Shown: one piece after another, positions 25,552 through 33,618 of the stretch
How the letters are laid out: each line of letters starts with the position of its first letter
Position numbering within the stretch: position 1 is the first letter of the stretch
Assembly: GCA_029945445.1 (NCBI GenBank)
Contig: JAQSCO010000024.1
Span: 1 to 37,051, forward strand
Length of the DNA stretch: 37,051 bases
From: Lacunisphaera sp.
GTDB lineage: Bacteria; Verrucomicrobiota; Verrucomicrobiia; Opitutales; Opitutaceae
Direction: 5' to 3'
Made by a program: the position numbers and the translations under genes
The notes under the pieces: model-generated
Databases searched by the model: none
Told to the model about the DNA's origin: nothing
The model's input: only the letters and a program-made list of their open reading frames with translations

Positions 25552-28227
25552 TTGCACACCGCACCTCGCTCACGCCTGTCGCCGTTTCCTGGCCGGACTG
25601 CCTTGCTGCTGGCGGCCTCCTTCTGCCTCGTCGGGCTGGCGCAGGCAGAACTTGATCAGGCCTTCTTCGACCGGCTGCACACCGAGCGGGTGCCGTCGAG
25701 CGACCGCGTCACCTGGGTCCAGGTCGGTCCCGGCATGTCCGGCTACTGCGAGGCCTTCTGGTGCCACCCGACGGATCCCAACGCCCTGTTCATGTCGCCC
25801 GACATGTTCAACAGCTACGGCTCCTGGGATGGCGGCGTCTCTTGGCACACCATCAAGGACTGCGATGGCGACGGGCGGGACCTGCGGCGGGTGCAGGCGA
25901 TGGCTTTCTCCCGCCAGGATCCGGATTTCGGCTATTGCACCAACATCCGCGGACAGCTCTACCGCACATCTGACCGTGGGCGCTCCTGGTCGCTCATGGA
26001 GGACTTTCCACAGTTAGGATCCTACTACGAGCTCACAGTCGATCCCACCGACGATCACTATTGGTATCTGGGGGCGGGTGACTTTTGGAATGTAAAGGCC
26101 CATCAGCGCCGCCAGGACCGCCGCTCGGCCTATCGCTCGAAGTATGCCGCCTACGGCCACATTCTGAAAAGCACTGACCGCGGGCAGACTTGGCGGAAGG
26201 TCACCCAGGGTCTGCCCGCCGGCCTCGATGTCGGCCGGATCATTGTCGATCCGACCAATCCGCAGATAATCGTCATGGCCGCCGATTCCGGCATCTATCG
26301 CAGCACCAACCGGGGCGAAACTTGGAGCTTGAGCGCGCAAGGCCTGGCCGTCGACTGGCCGCGCGACATGACCTCGTTCCACGACCCGGGGACCGGCGAG
26401 TTCATCCTCTATGTCACGGTGCAACCCGTCTACGAACCTGACGGCCAGTCGATCAAATCGAAGGGCGGTCTGTTCAAAAGCCTCGACCACGGCGCCACCT
26501 GGATCGACATCACCGGCAACCTCCCGGTGAACCTGCAGAAAATCAGCAGCCCTACTGCACGCATCAAATACTATAACTGTCTTGCCAACTGGTTCGACCT
26601 CAATCCGCAGGAAGCAAGGAAACGGTATCCCACGCTCCCGACCTCGATCCTGAATGTTTTCAACCGCATTGTGGTTGATCCACACAACAAGGATGAAATC
26701 TACCTCTCGCAGAATGTGAAACACGACAAGGGGTTCCTGCCCGGTGACGTCTGGAAATCCACCGACGGCGGGCAGACTTGGATCGCTACCGCCCGCACGG
26801 GAACCTATTGGGTGTCCGGCACCGACGCCGACTACTGGGTCTCGCGCTCCAATCCCACCCGCGTCAACACGACGTTCGCCCACCTCCAGCCGGAATTCGA
26901 CCGTCGTGAGGAAAACCACGGCAACCGATATCTGCAGATCAATCTCCACGGCGACCTATTCGCGTGCTTTGACCAGCAGGTGATGCGGTCCGCCGACGGC
27001 GGCGGGACGTGGCGGCAGGCCGATGATATCGAGACCACTCCTGGCAGCGGGTGGTGGATCGGCCGTGGTGACAGCAATCTGCCCGGACGCTTCATGCTGC
27101 TGGAGACGGGCAAAAAGGATCGCTACCTCCTGTGCAGCGGCGAACACGGACTTTGGCAAACCCGCGACCTCAGCGGCCTGGACCGCCGCGACCCGATCCC
27201 GGTGCAGCAGATCGAGGGTCAGTTGAACGATAAGGGCGCCGTTTCCATCGCCACCGTGGCGGTGCACCCTCGCGACCCCGATACGATCTACATGCTCGTC
27301 TTCCGGCAGGACCATCGTGGCTACTTTCGGCGATCCAGCGACGGCGGGAAGACATGGCACGACCTGTCGCAAATCTTCAACTACGCTAAGGACTCGTCGG
27401 GCTCACACCTCTACCAATATTCCCTCACCATCGATCCCCAGACGCCGGATACGATGTATTTCTGTCTCACGGACAACACGCTGACCGAAGTGGGAGAAGG
27501 CCGGAAGATTCCACGTTCCGAGTTCAACGAGTATGGCGTCTTCAAGACGACCGATGGCGGGAAAGCTTGGAAACGCGAGAACACGGGTCTGCCGGAAAAC
27601 GCCAGCGTTAACCGCCTGACGATGGACCCGGCCGATCCCGCTGTGCTTTACGCGGCCCTCAACGAATCGCGCTCCGGCGGCCCCGGCGGCCTCTACAAGT
27701 CCACCGATTGCGCGGCGCATTGGGCAAAGGTTACCATCCCCTCTCCGATCACCGCGGTGAACCACATCTTCGTCGACCGGAGTAACCATCACCTCTTCAT
27801 CTCCTGCGGCACTTCGCGCGGCAGATTTGATCAGGGCGGCGTCTGGCGGAGCAAAGACGACGGTAAATCTTGGGAGAAGATATTCGACCTGCCCTGGATC
27901 TGGCACACCGAGACTTCCCCCGTTAATCCGGACATCATCACCGTCTCCGCGGGCGGCGCCGACAACGTGCCGCCGGTGCAGATTCCCGAACAATCGACGC
28001 CCCGCGGCGCAGCATTGAATCCCGGTGCCTATCTCTCGCTCAACGGCGGCGCCGCCTGGATGAAGATCAACCGCAATCTAGGCCAGCCCGACCGCATCGT
28101 GGAGATAAAACCCGACCCGACCCGGGAAAACATCCTCTGGTGCGCATTATGGGGCAGCGGTTGGGCCGTCGGCTATATCGGCCCTCCACCTTCTGACGAC
28201 GCCCCTTCGCCGTTCGTGCGCCACTGA
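25552..28227 (+). CDS. Secreted Asp-box (BNR/VPS10-type) beta-propeller protein, possible glycosidase
   Basis: A large secreted protein, about 891 residues from TTG 25552. That start gives a normal signal peptide (HTAPRSRLSPFPGR, then TALLLAASFCLVGLA, cleavage after AQA). The frame is open back to 25051, but no ATG in it leaves the leader at the N-terminus. The body is built of repeated Asp-boxes, at least nine: STDRGQTW, STNRGETW, SLDHGATW, STDGGQTW, SADGGGTW, SSDGGKTW, TTDGGKAW, a decayed STDCAAHW and SKDDGKSW. They alternate with IIVDPTNPQIIVMA-type strands, as in sortilin/VPS10 and GH74-like tandem propellers. Such proteins are glycosidases, lyases or sugar binders. No family-specific catalytic residue was identified. 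Position between GH2 and a sulfatase suggests a role in polysaccharide breakdown. Function not assigned. Confidence 0.8.
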   Translation: MHTAPRSRLSPFPGRTALLLAASFCLVGLAQAELDQAFFDRLHTERVPSSDRVTWVQVGPGMSGYCEAFWCHPTDPNALFMSPDMFNSYGSWDGGVSWHTIKDCDGDGRDLRRVQAMAFSRQDPDFGYCTNIRGQLYRTSDRGRSWSLMEDFPQLGSYYELTVDPTDDHYWYLGAGDFWNVKAHQRRQDRRSAYRSKYAAYGHILKSTDRGQTWRKVTQGLPAGLDVGRIIVDPTNPQIIVMAADSGIYRSTNRGETWSLSAQGLAVDWPRDMTSFHDPGTGEFILYVTVQPVYEPDGQSIKSKGGLFKSLDHGATWIDITGNLPVNLQKISSPTARIKYYNCLANWFDLNPQEARKRYPTLPTSILNVFNRIVVDPHNKDEIYLSQNVKHDKGFLPGDVWKSTDGGQTWIATARTGTYWVSGTDADYWVSRSNPTRVNTTFAHLQPEFDRREENHGNRYLQINLHGDLFACFDQQVMRSADGGGTWRQADDIETTPGSGWWIGRGDSNLPGRFMLLETGKKDRYLLCSGEHGLWQTRDLSGLDRRDPIPVQQIEGQLNDKGAVSIATVAVHPRDPDTIYMLVFRQDHRGYFRRSSDGGKTWHDLSQIFNYAKDSSGSHLYQYSLTIDPQTPDTMYFCLTDNTLTEVGEGRKIPRSEFNEYGVFKTTDGGKAWKRENTGLPENASVNRLTMDPADPAVLYAALNESRSGGPGGLYKSTDCAAHWAKVTIPSPITAVNHIFVDRSNHHLFISCGTSRGRFDQGGVWRSKDDGKSWEKIFDLPWIWHTETSPVNPDIITVSAGGADNVPPVQIPEQSTPRGAALNPGAYLSLNGGAAWMKINRNLGQPDRIVEIKPDPTRENILWCALWGSGWAVGYIGPPPSDDAPSPFVRH

Positions 28228-28306
28228 TCCAGACTCCATCAAGCCTGGCAGAACCGGGATTCCAAGGCATCACTTTCCACATCCAACCTCGCGGCACACT
28301 CATTCG

Positions 28307-29983
28307 ATGCAGACTTTCGTCCTTCTCCCTCTCGCGCTTCTGGCCGCTGCGGTTCCGGTCATTGCCACTCACGCCCAATCCGCCACGACGCCACCTCCAA
28401 ACATCATCTTCATCCTGACCGACGACCAGCGCTACGACACCCTCGGCATCACGGGCGACAAGTTGGTGCAAACGCCGAACATTGACCGACTGGCAGGAGA
28501 AGGAACGTTCTTCGCCAATGCCTCTGTCACCAGCGCCATCTGCACGCCGAGCCGCGCCTGCTACTTTCTGGGGCAATACGAACGGCGACACGGAATCAAC
28601 TTCAACTCCGGCACCTCCTTGGCTCCGGCAGCCTGGGACCTCGGCTACCCCATGCAGTTGCGCGCCCATGGCTACTTTACCGGCTACGTCGGCAAAAACC
28701 ACGTGCCGGTCGGAATCGAGGGATACGACACTGGGCTTATCGAAAAGAGCTTCGACTTCTGGTATGCCGGCCACGACCATCTGGGATTCTATCCCAAGAA
28801 GCGGCACGAGATCTTCGCGCACGCGACGGCGGACACACAACCAGAAATCCTCCGCGAAGGAGTCGAGAGCTTTCTGCGCACTGACGCCGACTTCATCGCT
28901 GGCGCGGAGACCTTTCTGAAGCGTCGTCCCGCCGGACAGCCGTTCTGCCTCACTATCGCCTTTAATGTGCCGCACGCCGCGGGAACAAGCACGATGGAAC
29001 TCCTGCCGACGGATCCCGAACTCTACCGGACCGCCTACCGCGACCAAGCGGCCCGCATCAGTTTTCCTCCGACTTACGTGGCTAAGGATCGCATTCAAAC
29101 GCCACGGCTGCCTCCGGACGTGCTCTACGCCCAATTCCGCCAGAATAGTTACGACTATGTTGACTCGCCCGACACCCTGCGGGAACGGATCATCCGCGAA
29201 ACGCAAACCATCACCGGCATCGACCGGGTCGTTGGCGCCGTGCGCGACGCACTCGCGCACATTGGCGCCGCCGAGAACACAATCATCGTCTTCGCCTCCG
29301 ACCACGGCATCATGCACGGGGAGTTCGGACTCGGCGGCAAGGCCCTCAACTACGAAGTCTGCCTGAGAGTTCCGCTCATCGTATTCGATCCCCGTCTGCC
29401 AGCCGCTCAACGCGGCCGCCGCACCATGGCGCTTGTCGAATCGGTGGATGTCGCTCCTACTCTGCTTGATTATGCTGGGGTCACTCCCCCGTCCGCCATG
29501 CAAGGCCTCAGCTTGCGTCCGCTGATGGAGGGCCAGGCCGAGAAACTCCGGGACTCGAGTTTCGCCGAAAACCTCTGGTCCAACTATTTTGGTAATCCCC
29601 GCATCGAAAGCGTGCGAACCCGCGAGTGGAAATACATCCGCTATTTCAAGAACGACCGCACCCTTTATGCGAACGTCGAGAAAAAGACGGCCACTGGAGT
29701 GACCCCGGAACAGGTCGCCGCCTATGCCGGCTGGCTCACCTCCTCGATCCGTGGCGAGCAGCCCGTTTACGAAGAATTGTTCCACCTCACCTCCGATCCC
29801 CAGGAAACGGCAAACCTCGTTGGCCGCCCGCTCTACGCCGACGTTCTTATTCGAATGAGAGCCGAGTGCCAGAGACTCGTTACCGCCGCCAAAGGGGATC
29901 CCGACACACCTGCGGCGACGATCATCGTCCCGAGCATCCGCGAAGGCACGCGCAAGAAAGCCGCTCAACCACGTCCCGGATGA
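28307..29983 (+). CDS. Secreted type I (S1, formylglycine) sulfatase
   Basis: A 558-residue protein with a signal peptide (QTFVLLPLALLAAAVPVIATHAQS). It starts the alkaline-phosphatase-like fold with NIIFILTDDQRYDTLG, where the two Asp bind calcium, and has the formylglycine motif ICTPSRACYF (C-T-P-S-R) near residue 83. Other landmarks are YVGKNHVP near 127, FCLTIAFNVPHA near 212 and IIVFASDHGIMHGEFGLGGKALNYE near 325-350, with the metal ligand Asp-His. The C-terminal subdomain has EYKYIRYF-like WKYIRYFKN. It needs an anaerobic or FGE-type maturase, not seen in the window. It starts 79 bp after the propeller gene and is probably co-transcribed. In this setting it would remove sulfate from a sulfated galactan or fucan; subfamily and position specificity cannot be read by eye. 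Confidence 0.93.
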   Translation: MQTFVLLPLALLAAAVPVIATHAQSATTPPPNIIFILTDDQRYDTLGITGDKLVQTPNIDRLAGEGTFFANASVTSAICTPSRACYFLGQYERRHGINFNSGTSLAPAAWDLGYPMQLRAHGYFTGYVGKNHVPVGIEGYDTGLIEKSFDFWYAGHDHLGFYPKKRHEIFAHATADTQPEILREGVESFLRTDADFIAGAETFLKRRPAGQPFCLTIAFNVPHAAGTSTMELLPTDPELYRTAYRDQAARISFPPTYVAKDRIQTPRLPPDVLYAQFRQNSYDYVDSPDTLRERIIRETQTITGIDRVVGAVRDALAHIGAAENTIIVFASDHGIMHGEFGLGGKALNYEVCLRVPLIVFDPRLPAAQRGRRTMALVESVDVAPTLLDYAGVTPPSAMQGLSLRPLMEGQAEKLRDSSFAENLWSNYFGNPRIESVRTREWKYIRYFKNDRTLYANVEKKTATGVTPEQVAAYAGWLTSSIRGEQPVYEELFHLTSDPQETANLVGRPLYADVLIRMRAECQRLVTAAKGDPDTPAATIIVPSIREGTRKKAAQPRPG

Positions 29984-30011
29984 TGATCCATGTTCCTTCC
30001 GACGGGTAACA

Positions 30012-30131
30012 GGAGCGGCTCGCCGCCGTGCGCCGCGTGCCGCCGCCGCTGATCTGGGCGACCGCAAGGAAAGCGTCGGCTGGAACCATCACTTCTGGGA
30101 CTATTACGACCAGCCCGATCCCCTCCACTAA
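30012..30131 (+). pseudogene. Possible C-terminal remnant of an unidentified protein
   Basis: A 40-codon frame ends with residues DLGDRKESVGWNHHFWDYY, followed by DQPDPLH and a stop. Its aromatic-rich composition looks like the tail of a real secreted enzyme, unlike the Arg/Ala-rich shadow frames around it. No start codon or upstream domain remains. Identity unknown. Confidence 0.25.
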
Positions 30132-30182
30132 CGGCGGAACGACGTCACGACAGAAAGCAAAAATCAAAAAGAATACGAACAA

Positions 30183-30494
30183 ATGAAAGCCCTTAAATAT
30201 GATCTGCTCACGCTATTGATTTTTTAGTCCCGGTTAATTTCTGCCGAAATACCAGACCCCAGCCCGCAACCCGCTTTCCCTTTTGTCCTGCCCAAGGTAA
30301 AGCCGGACCTTCCGTTGAGCGCCGCCATGGAGCGGCTTTATACGGACTACATGGCTCCCAAACCCGAGGACGATCCACTCTACCCACAGTTTAAGTATAC
30401 CGATCCGGTTGCCATCAGCAACTTCGCCCCCAGAGCCGACGAGGACCGCATCAATGTGCCCAACGTCTCGCCGATCCCTGAACATGGACCTTAA
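30183..30494 (+). pseudogene. Broken N-terminal fragment of a second GH117 gene
   Basis: From ATG 30183 one frame reads MKALKYDLLTLLIF, an in-frame TAG (30225-30227), then SRLISAEIPDPSPQPAFPFVLPK, PLSAAMERLYTDYMA and PLYPQFKYTDP. It matches the start of the intact GH117 at 34890 nearly position by position (MKTTKYYLFTLLIA, AEIPAPSS, AFPFVLPK, PLSASMERLYTDYMA, ELYTQFKYTE). After FKYT the similarity stops and the frame ends at TAA 30492-30494. So the copy has a stop in its signal peptide and lacks the five-bladed propeller, and cannot make an enzyme. It lies in inverted orientation to the intact gene, with GH16 and a sulfatase between. Confidence 0.85.
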
Positions 30495-30551
30495 CCGTTC
30501 GCTGAGCCGTCGCATTCGCCCTGGTCCCAACTCGCCCCACCCGATAATTCG

Positions 30552-31493
30552 ATGCAATTCTTTCCTTCTTCTCTCCATTCCGCCGTCCGCCTGCTCCTGT
30601 TGGCGCTTTCCATGGGCGCCACCGTCCGCGCCGCGCCGCAGCCCTGCTTTCAAACCGGCCAAGACCCCAAGCCGGCCGCGCAGGCGTGGCTCCCGGTTGA
30701 AGAGTTGTCCGACGATTTCGCCGGCAACTCCCTCGATCGCACCAAATGGCAGGACGAACCGGTCGCCAATGGCTGGGGTTGGTATGGCCGGGTTCCGGGG
30801 CTTTTTCAGGCCCGCAACATCACCGTGCAGGACGGCGAATTGCGCGTCACCGTCAGCAAACTGGAAAAGCCGGTTGTCCGCGACGGCAAGACCTTTACCC
30901 ACCAGGGCGCCATCGTGCGTTCGCTCCACCCCGGTCAACCGGGTTGGTATTATGAGTGCCGGATGAAGGCCAACGCCACCGTCATGTCGTCAACCTTCTG
31001 GCTCAACACCCGGCCGGGCGCGCCCAAACACCTCGAACTCGACATCCAGGAATGCGTGGGCTTGATCACCGACCTCACCGCATCTTGGGCCAAGAAATGG
31101 GACCGAATCTTCCATTCCAATCTCATCCACTGGGCGAAACCAGACAAGGCCCAGATCCAGAAATCGGTCCCCACCGATGCGCTGAATTCGGAACGCTTCC
31201 ACGTTTACGGCGCCTGGTGGAAATCCTCCGAAGAGGTGCAGTTCTTCCTCGACGGCAAATACGTCTACTCGATCACTCCGAAGGTCGCTTGGGACGTGCC
31301 GGCCTTCATCCAGATGGCAGTTGAAGTCTACACCTGGAACCCCGTCCCGCCGGATGGCGGTTTGATCGAAACCGGCACGTTGGAACAGCGCACGACCCGA
31401 TACGACTGGGTGCATGTCTGGCGTCTCGAACCGCCGGAGGACCACTGTTCAAACACTCAAAATGGAGTTCCTTTCTCCCGCAATCCTTGCTGA
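30552..31493 (+). CDS. Secreted GH16 endo-galactanase (beta-agarase/porphyranase type)
   Basis: A 313-residue protein with a signal peptide (SLHSAVRLLLLALSMGATVRA) and one GH16 jelly-roll domain. The catalytic motif is ELDIQE in HLELDIQECVG, the E-x-D-x-x-E form with nucleophile and acid/base Glu, near residue 165. Substrate-cleft landmarks include ELSDDFAGNSLDRTKW, NGWGWYGRVPGLFQARNI, HQGAIVRSL, MSSTFWLN and FHVYGAWWKSSEEVQFFLDGKYVYSI, which recall bacterial beta-agarases and beta-porphyranases rather than laminarinases. It would cut agar/porphyran-type galactans internally. The last 15 or so residues (DHCSNTQNGVPFSRNPC) look unlike a normal GH16 end and may be a run-on into neighbouring sequence after rearrangement. 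Subfamily is not assigned. Confidence 0.9.
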   Translation: MQFFPSSLHSAVRLLLLALSMGATVRAAPQPCFQTGQDPKPAAQAWLPVEELSDDFAGNSLDRTKWQDEPVANGWGWYGRVPGLFQARNITVQDGELRVTVSKLEKPVVRDGKTFTHQGAIVRSLHPGQPGWYYECRMKANATVMSSTFWLNTRPGAPKHLELDIQECVGLITDLTASWAKKWDRIFHSNLIHWAKPDKAQIQKSVPTDALNSERFHVYGAWWKSSEEVQFFLDGKYVYSITPKVAWDVPAFIQMAVEVYTWNPVPPDGGLIETGTLEQRTTRYDWVHVWRLEPPEDHCSNTQNGVPFSRNPC

Positions 31494-31639
31494 CGTCGCA
31501 ATGATCGCCCGCCGTTCCAACCGCCAAAACCAAGTTGGCCGCCACGATTGATAACCTTATGCAGGCGCCCCTGACCCAGCCACCTTGATCGAAGTCGATG
31601 CGCCGGGTGCTGTCATCAAACGTTAAACCCTCTTTCCCT

Positions 31640-33472
31640 ATGCGCTCGTTCCTGAATTATTCCATCCTGCTCCTTGCCTTCGCCGGCGCGCACCTCCGCG
31701 CCGCCGATCGGCCCAACATCGTCTGGATTGTCTCGGAGGACAACAGTGCCTGTTATCTCCGTCTTTACGATCCCCAAGGCGCACCCACCCCGCGCATCGA
31801 GGCACTGGCCCACGACGGCATCGTCTTCGAACATGCATTTTCCAACGCCCCTGTATGTTCGGTGGCCCGCTCTACCCTCATTTCGGGCAGCTACGCGCCG
31901 CGTCTCGGTGTGCAATACCACCGCCGCGCGGCCCTCGTGCCGATGCCTGCGGAACAACGCATGTTTCCCGCCTACCTGAGGGACGCCGGCTACTACACCT
32001 CCAACAACAGCAAAGAAGACTACAACGCCATCAAGCCCGCCGATGTCTGGGACGATTCCTCCGGCCGCGCGACCTATCGCAACCGCAAACCCGGTCAGCC
32101 ATTCTTTCACGTCCAGAACTTCGGTTCTACCCATGAAGGAAAGCTCTTCTTCACCGCCGCCGAGATGGCGGCCGAGCGCACCATGAGCGATCCGGCCAAA
32201 GTCCGGGTGCCGGCCTATCTGCCTGACACCCCGACGTTCCGCTACAGCATCGCACGTTATCTCGACCTGCAGATGAAGATGGACACCGAAATCGGCGACT
32301 TCATTGACCGACTCGCCAAGGATGGGGTGCTCGATGATACGATTATTTTCTACTATGGGGATAACGGCGGCATTTTGCCCCGCAGCAAGGGCTACGCCTA
32401 CGAGTCCGGTCTGCAAATTCCGCTCGTCGTGCATGTGCCGCCGCGCTGGCAGCACCTCGTGAACCTGCCCGCCGGTTCGCGCGAACCCGGCTTCGTCAAC
32501 TTCTATGATTTCGGTCCGACCGTCCTCGCTCTTGCCGGCGCGCCTGTCCCCGCCCGCATGGACGGCCAGCCCTTTCTGGGCCCCAATGTGAACGCCGCCC
32601 AGGTGTCATCCCGTAACGAGACCTTCGGGTATGCGGACCGCTTCGACGAGAAATACGACTTCGTCCGCACGGTGCGCCGCGGCCGGTTCAAATATATGCG
32701 CAGCTACCAACCATTCAACGTGGACGCGCTCTTCAACCAATACCGTTATCACCAGCTCGCTTACCGCGAATGGGCCCGGCTCTATCGCGAGGGCCAGCTT
32801 CCGCCCGTGCAGCGGCAGTTCTTCGAACCCCGTGCCGCCGAGGCCCTCTACGATCTGAACGTCGATCCCGATGAAACGCACAACCTGGCCAACGACCCGG
32901 AGCACGCCGCCATCACGGCCGAATTGCGCGCCCGGTTGACCAGCTGGGTCAAGGACATGCCCGACCTGGGTTTTTATCCGGAAAGCTACTTTGCCCGCGA
33001 AGCCGCCCAAGACCCCACCGGATTTTCCGCCACGCACCGCGAGGAAATTGCTCGGCTCGTCGACGTTGCGAATCTCAGCCTCCAGCCCTTTGCCGAGGCT
33101 TCGCCGCGTCTGACCGCCGCTCTGGCCTCGCCCAACCCGTGGGAGCGCTACTGGGCATTGATAGCGTGCAGCTCATTCGGCGGGACGGCAGCTCCGTTCG
33201 TCGCCACCGCCAAACATCTCGCTCTGCGCGATCCGGAGCCCTTGGTGCGCGTCCGCGCCGCCGAGTTTCTGGGCCTCCTCCGCGCCGGCGACCCGGTGCC
33301 GGTTCTGGAGAATGCTCTCGCCAATTCCACCAACGCAGTCGAGTCGCTGCTGATCCTCAACACCATCACGCTGCTGAAGGATTACCACGGGTATAAGTTT
33401 TCTCTGACGGACAAAAACCTCGGCAACGCTTTCAGCGACCTGACCAACCGGCTCGACTATTTGAAGCAGTAA
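31640..33472 (+). CDS. Secreted S1-type sulfatase with unusual CSVAR active-site motif and HEAT-like C-terminus
   Basis: From the ATG at 31640 the protein is 610 residues with a clean signal peptide (RSFLNYSILLLAFAGAHLRA); an upstream GTG/ATG-type start would only add a polar leader. The sulfatase fold begins NIVWIVSEDNSACYL, so the usual metal pair DD is ED. The formylglycine site reads VCSVARSTLISGSY, that is C-S-V-A-R where C-x-P-S-R is usual; Cys and Arg are kept. IIFYYGDNGGILPRSKGYAYESG carries the second metal site, with Asp-Asn rather than Asp-His. Residues about 490-600 look like HEAT-type helical repeats (LVRVRAAEFLGLLRAGDPVPVLENAL). It would act on a sulfated oligosaccharide. A C-terminal fragment of another protein may lie just upstream (31561-31626). 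Confidence 0.9.
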   Translation: MRSFLNYSILLLAFAGAHLRAADRPNIVWIVSEDNSACYLRLYDPQGAPTPRIEALAHDGIVFEHAFSNAPVCSVARSTLISGSYAPRLGVQYHRRAALVPMPAEQRMFPAYLRDAGYYTSNNSKEDYNAIKPADVWDDSSGRATYRNRKPGQPFFHVQNFGSTHEGKLFFTAAEMAAERTMSDPAKVRVPAYLPDTPTFRYSIARYLDLQMKMDTEIGDFIDRLAKDGVLDDTIIFYYGDNGGILPRSKGYAYESGLQIPLVVHVPPRWQHLVNLPAGSREPGFVNFYDFGPTVLALAGAPVPARMDGQPFLGPNVNAAQVSSRNETFGYADRFDEKYDFVRTVRRGRFKYMRSYQPFNVDALFNQYRYHQLAYREWARLYREGQLPPVQRQFFEPRAAEALYDLNVDPDETHNLANDPEHAAITAELRARLTSWVKDMPDLGFYPESYFAREAAQDPTGFSATHREEIARLVDVANLSLQPFAEASPRLTAALASPNPWERYWALIACSSFGGTAAPFVATAKHLALRDPEPLVRVRAAEFLGLLRAGDPVPVLENALANSTNAVESLLILNTITLLKDYHGYKFSLTDKNLGNAFSDLTNRLDYLKQ

Positions 33473-33618
33473 GGTTCGAGTCAGACCGCGCTCCAGTACA
33501 CCGCTCTGCGAAAGGAGTACGAAGGGACCGCTTGCCGCGCCAACCGTAGCAGCAACGGGGAAACCGCCTGGGCTCGCTCACTCAACAGGGTGTGAAGATA
33601 AAGGCTGGCGGTCTTCAT

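Larger units (their letters stand above)
29984..30551. other. 568-bp region of decayed gene fragments
   Basis: No intact gene. It contains the GH117 fragment at 30183-30494 and a protein-like tail at 30012-30131 (ending DRKESVGWNHHFWDYY and a stop), both without a whole gene. This looks like debris left by deletions or recombination between the sulfatase and GH16 genes. Confidence 0.6.

Noticed and set aside
28067..30067. A 666-codon open frame on the minus strand opposite the first sulfatase
   Set aside because: Covers a sulfatase with intact signal peptide and CTPSR site on the plus strand; the antisense protein shows no domain.
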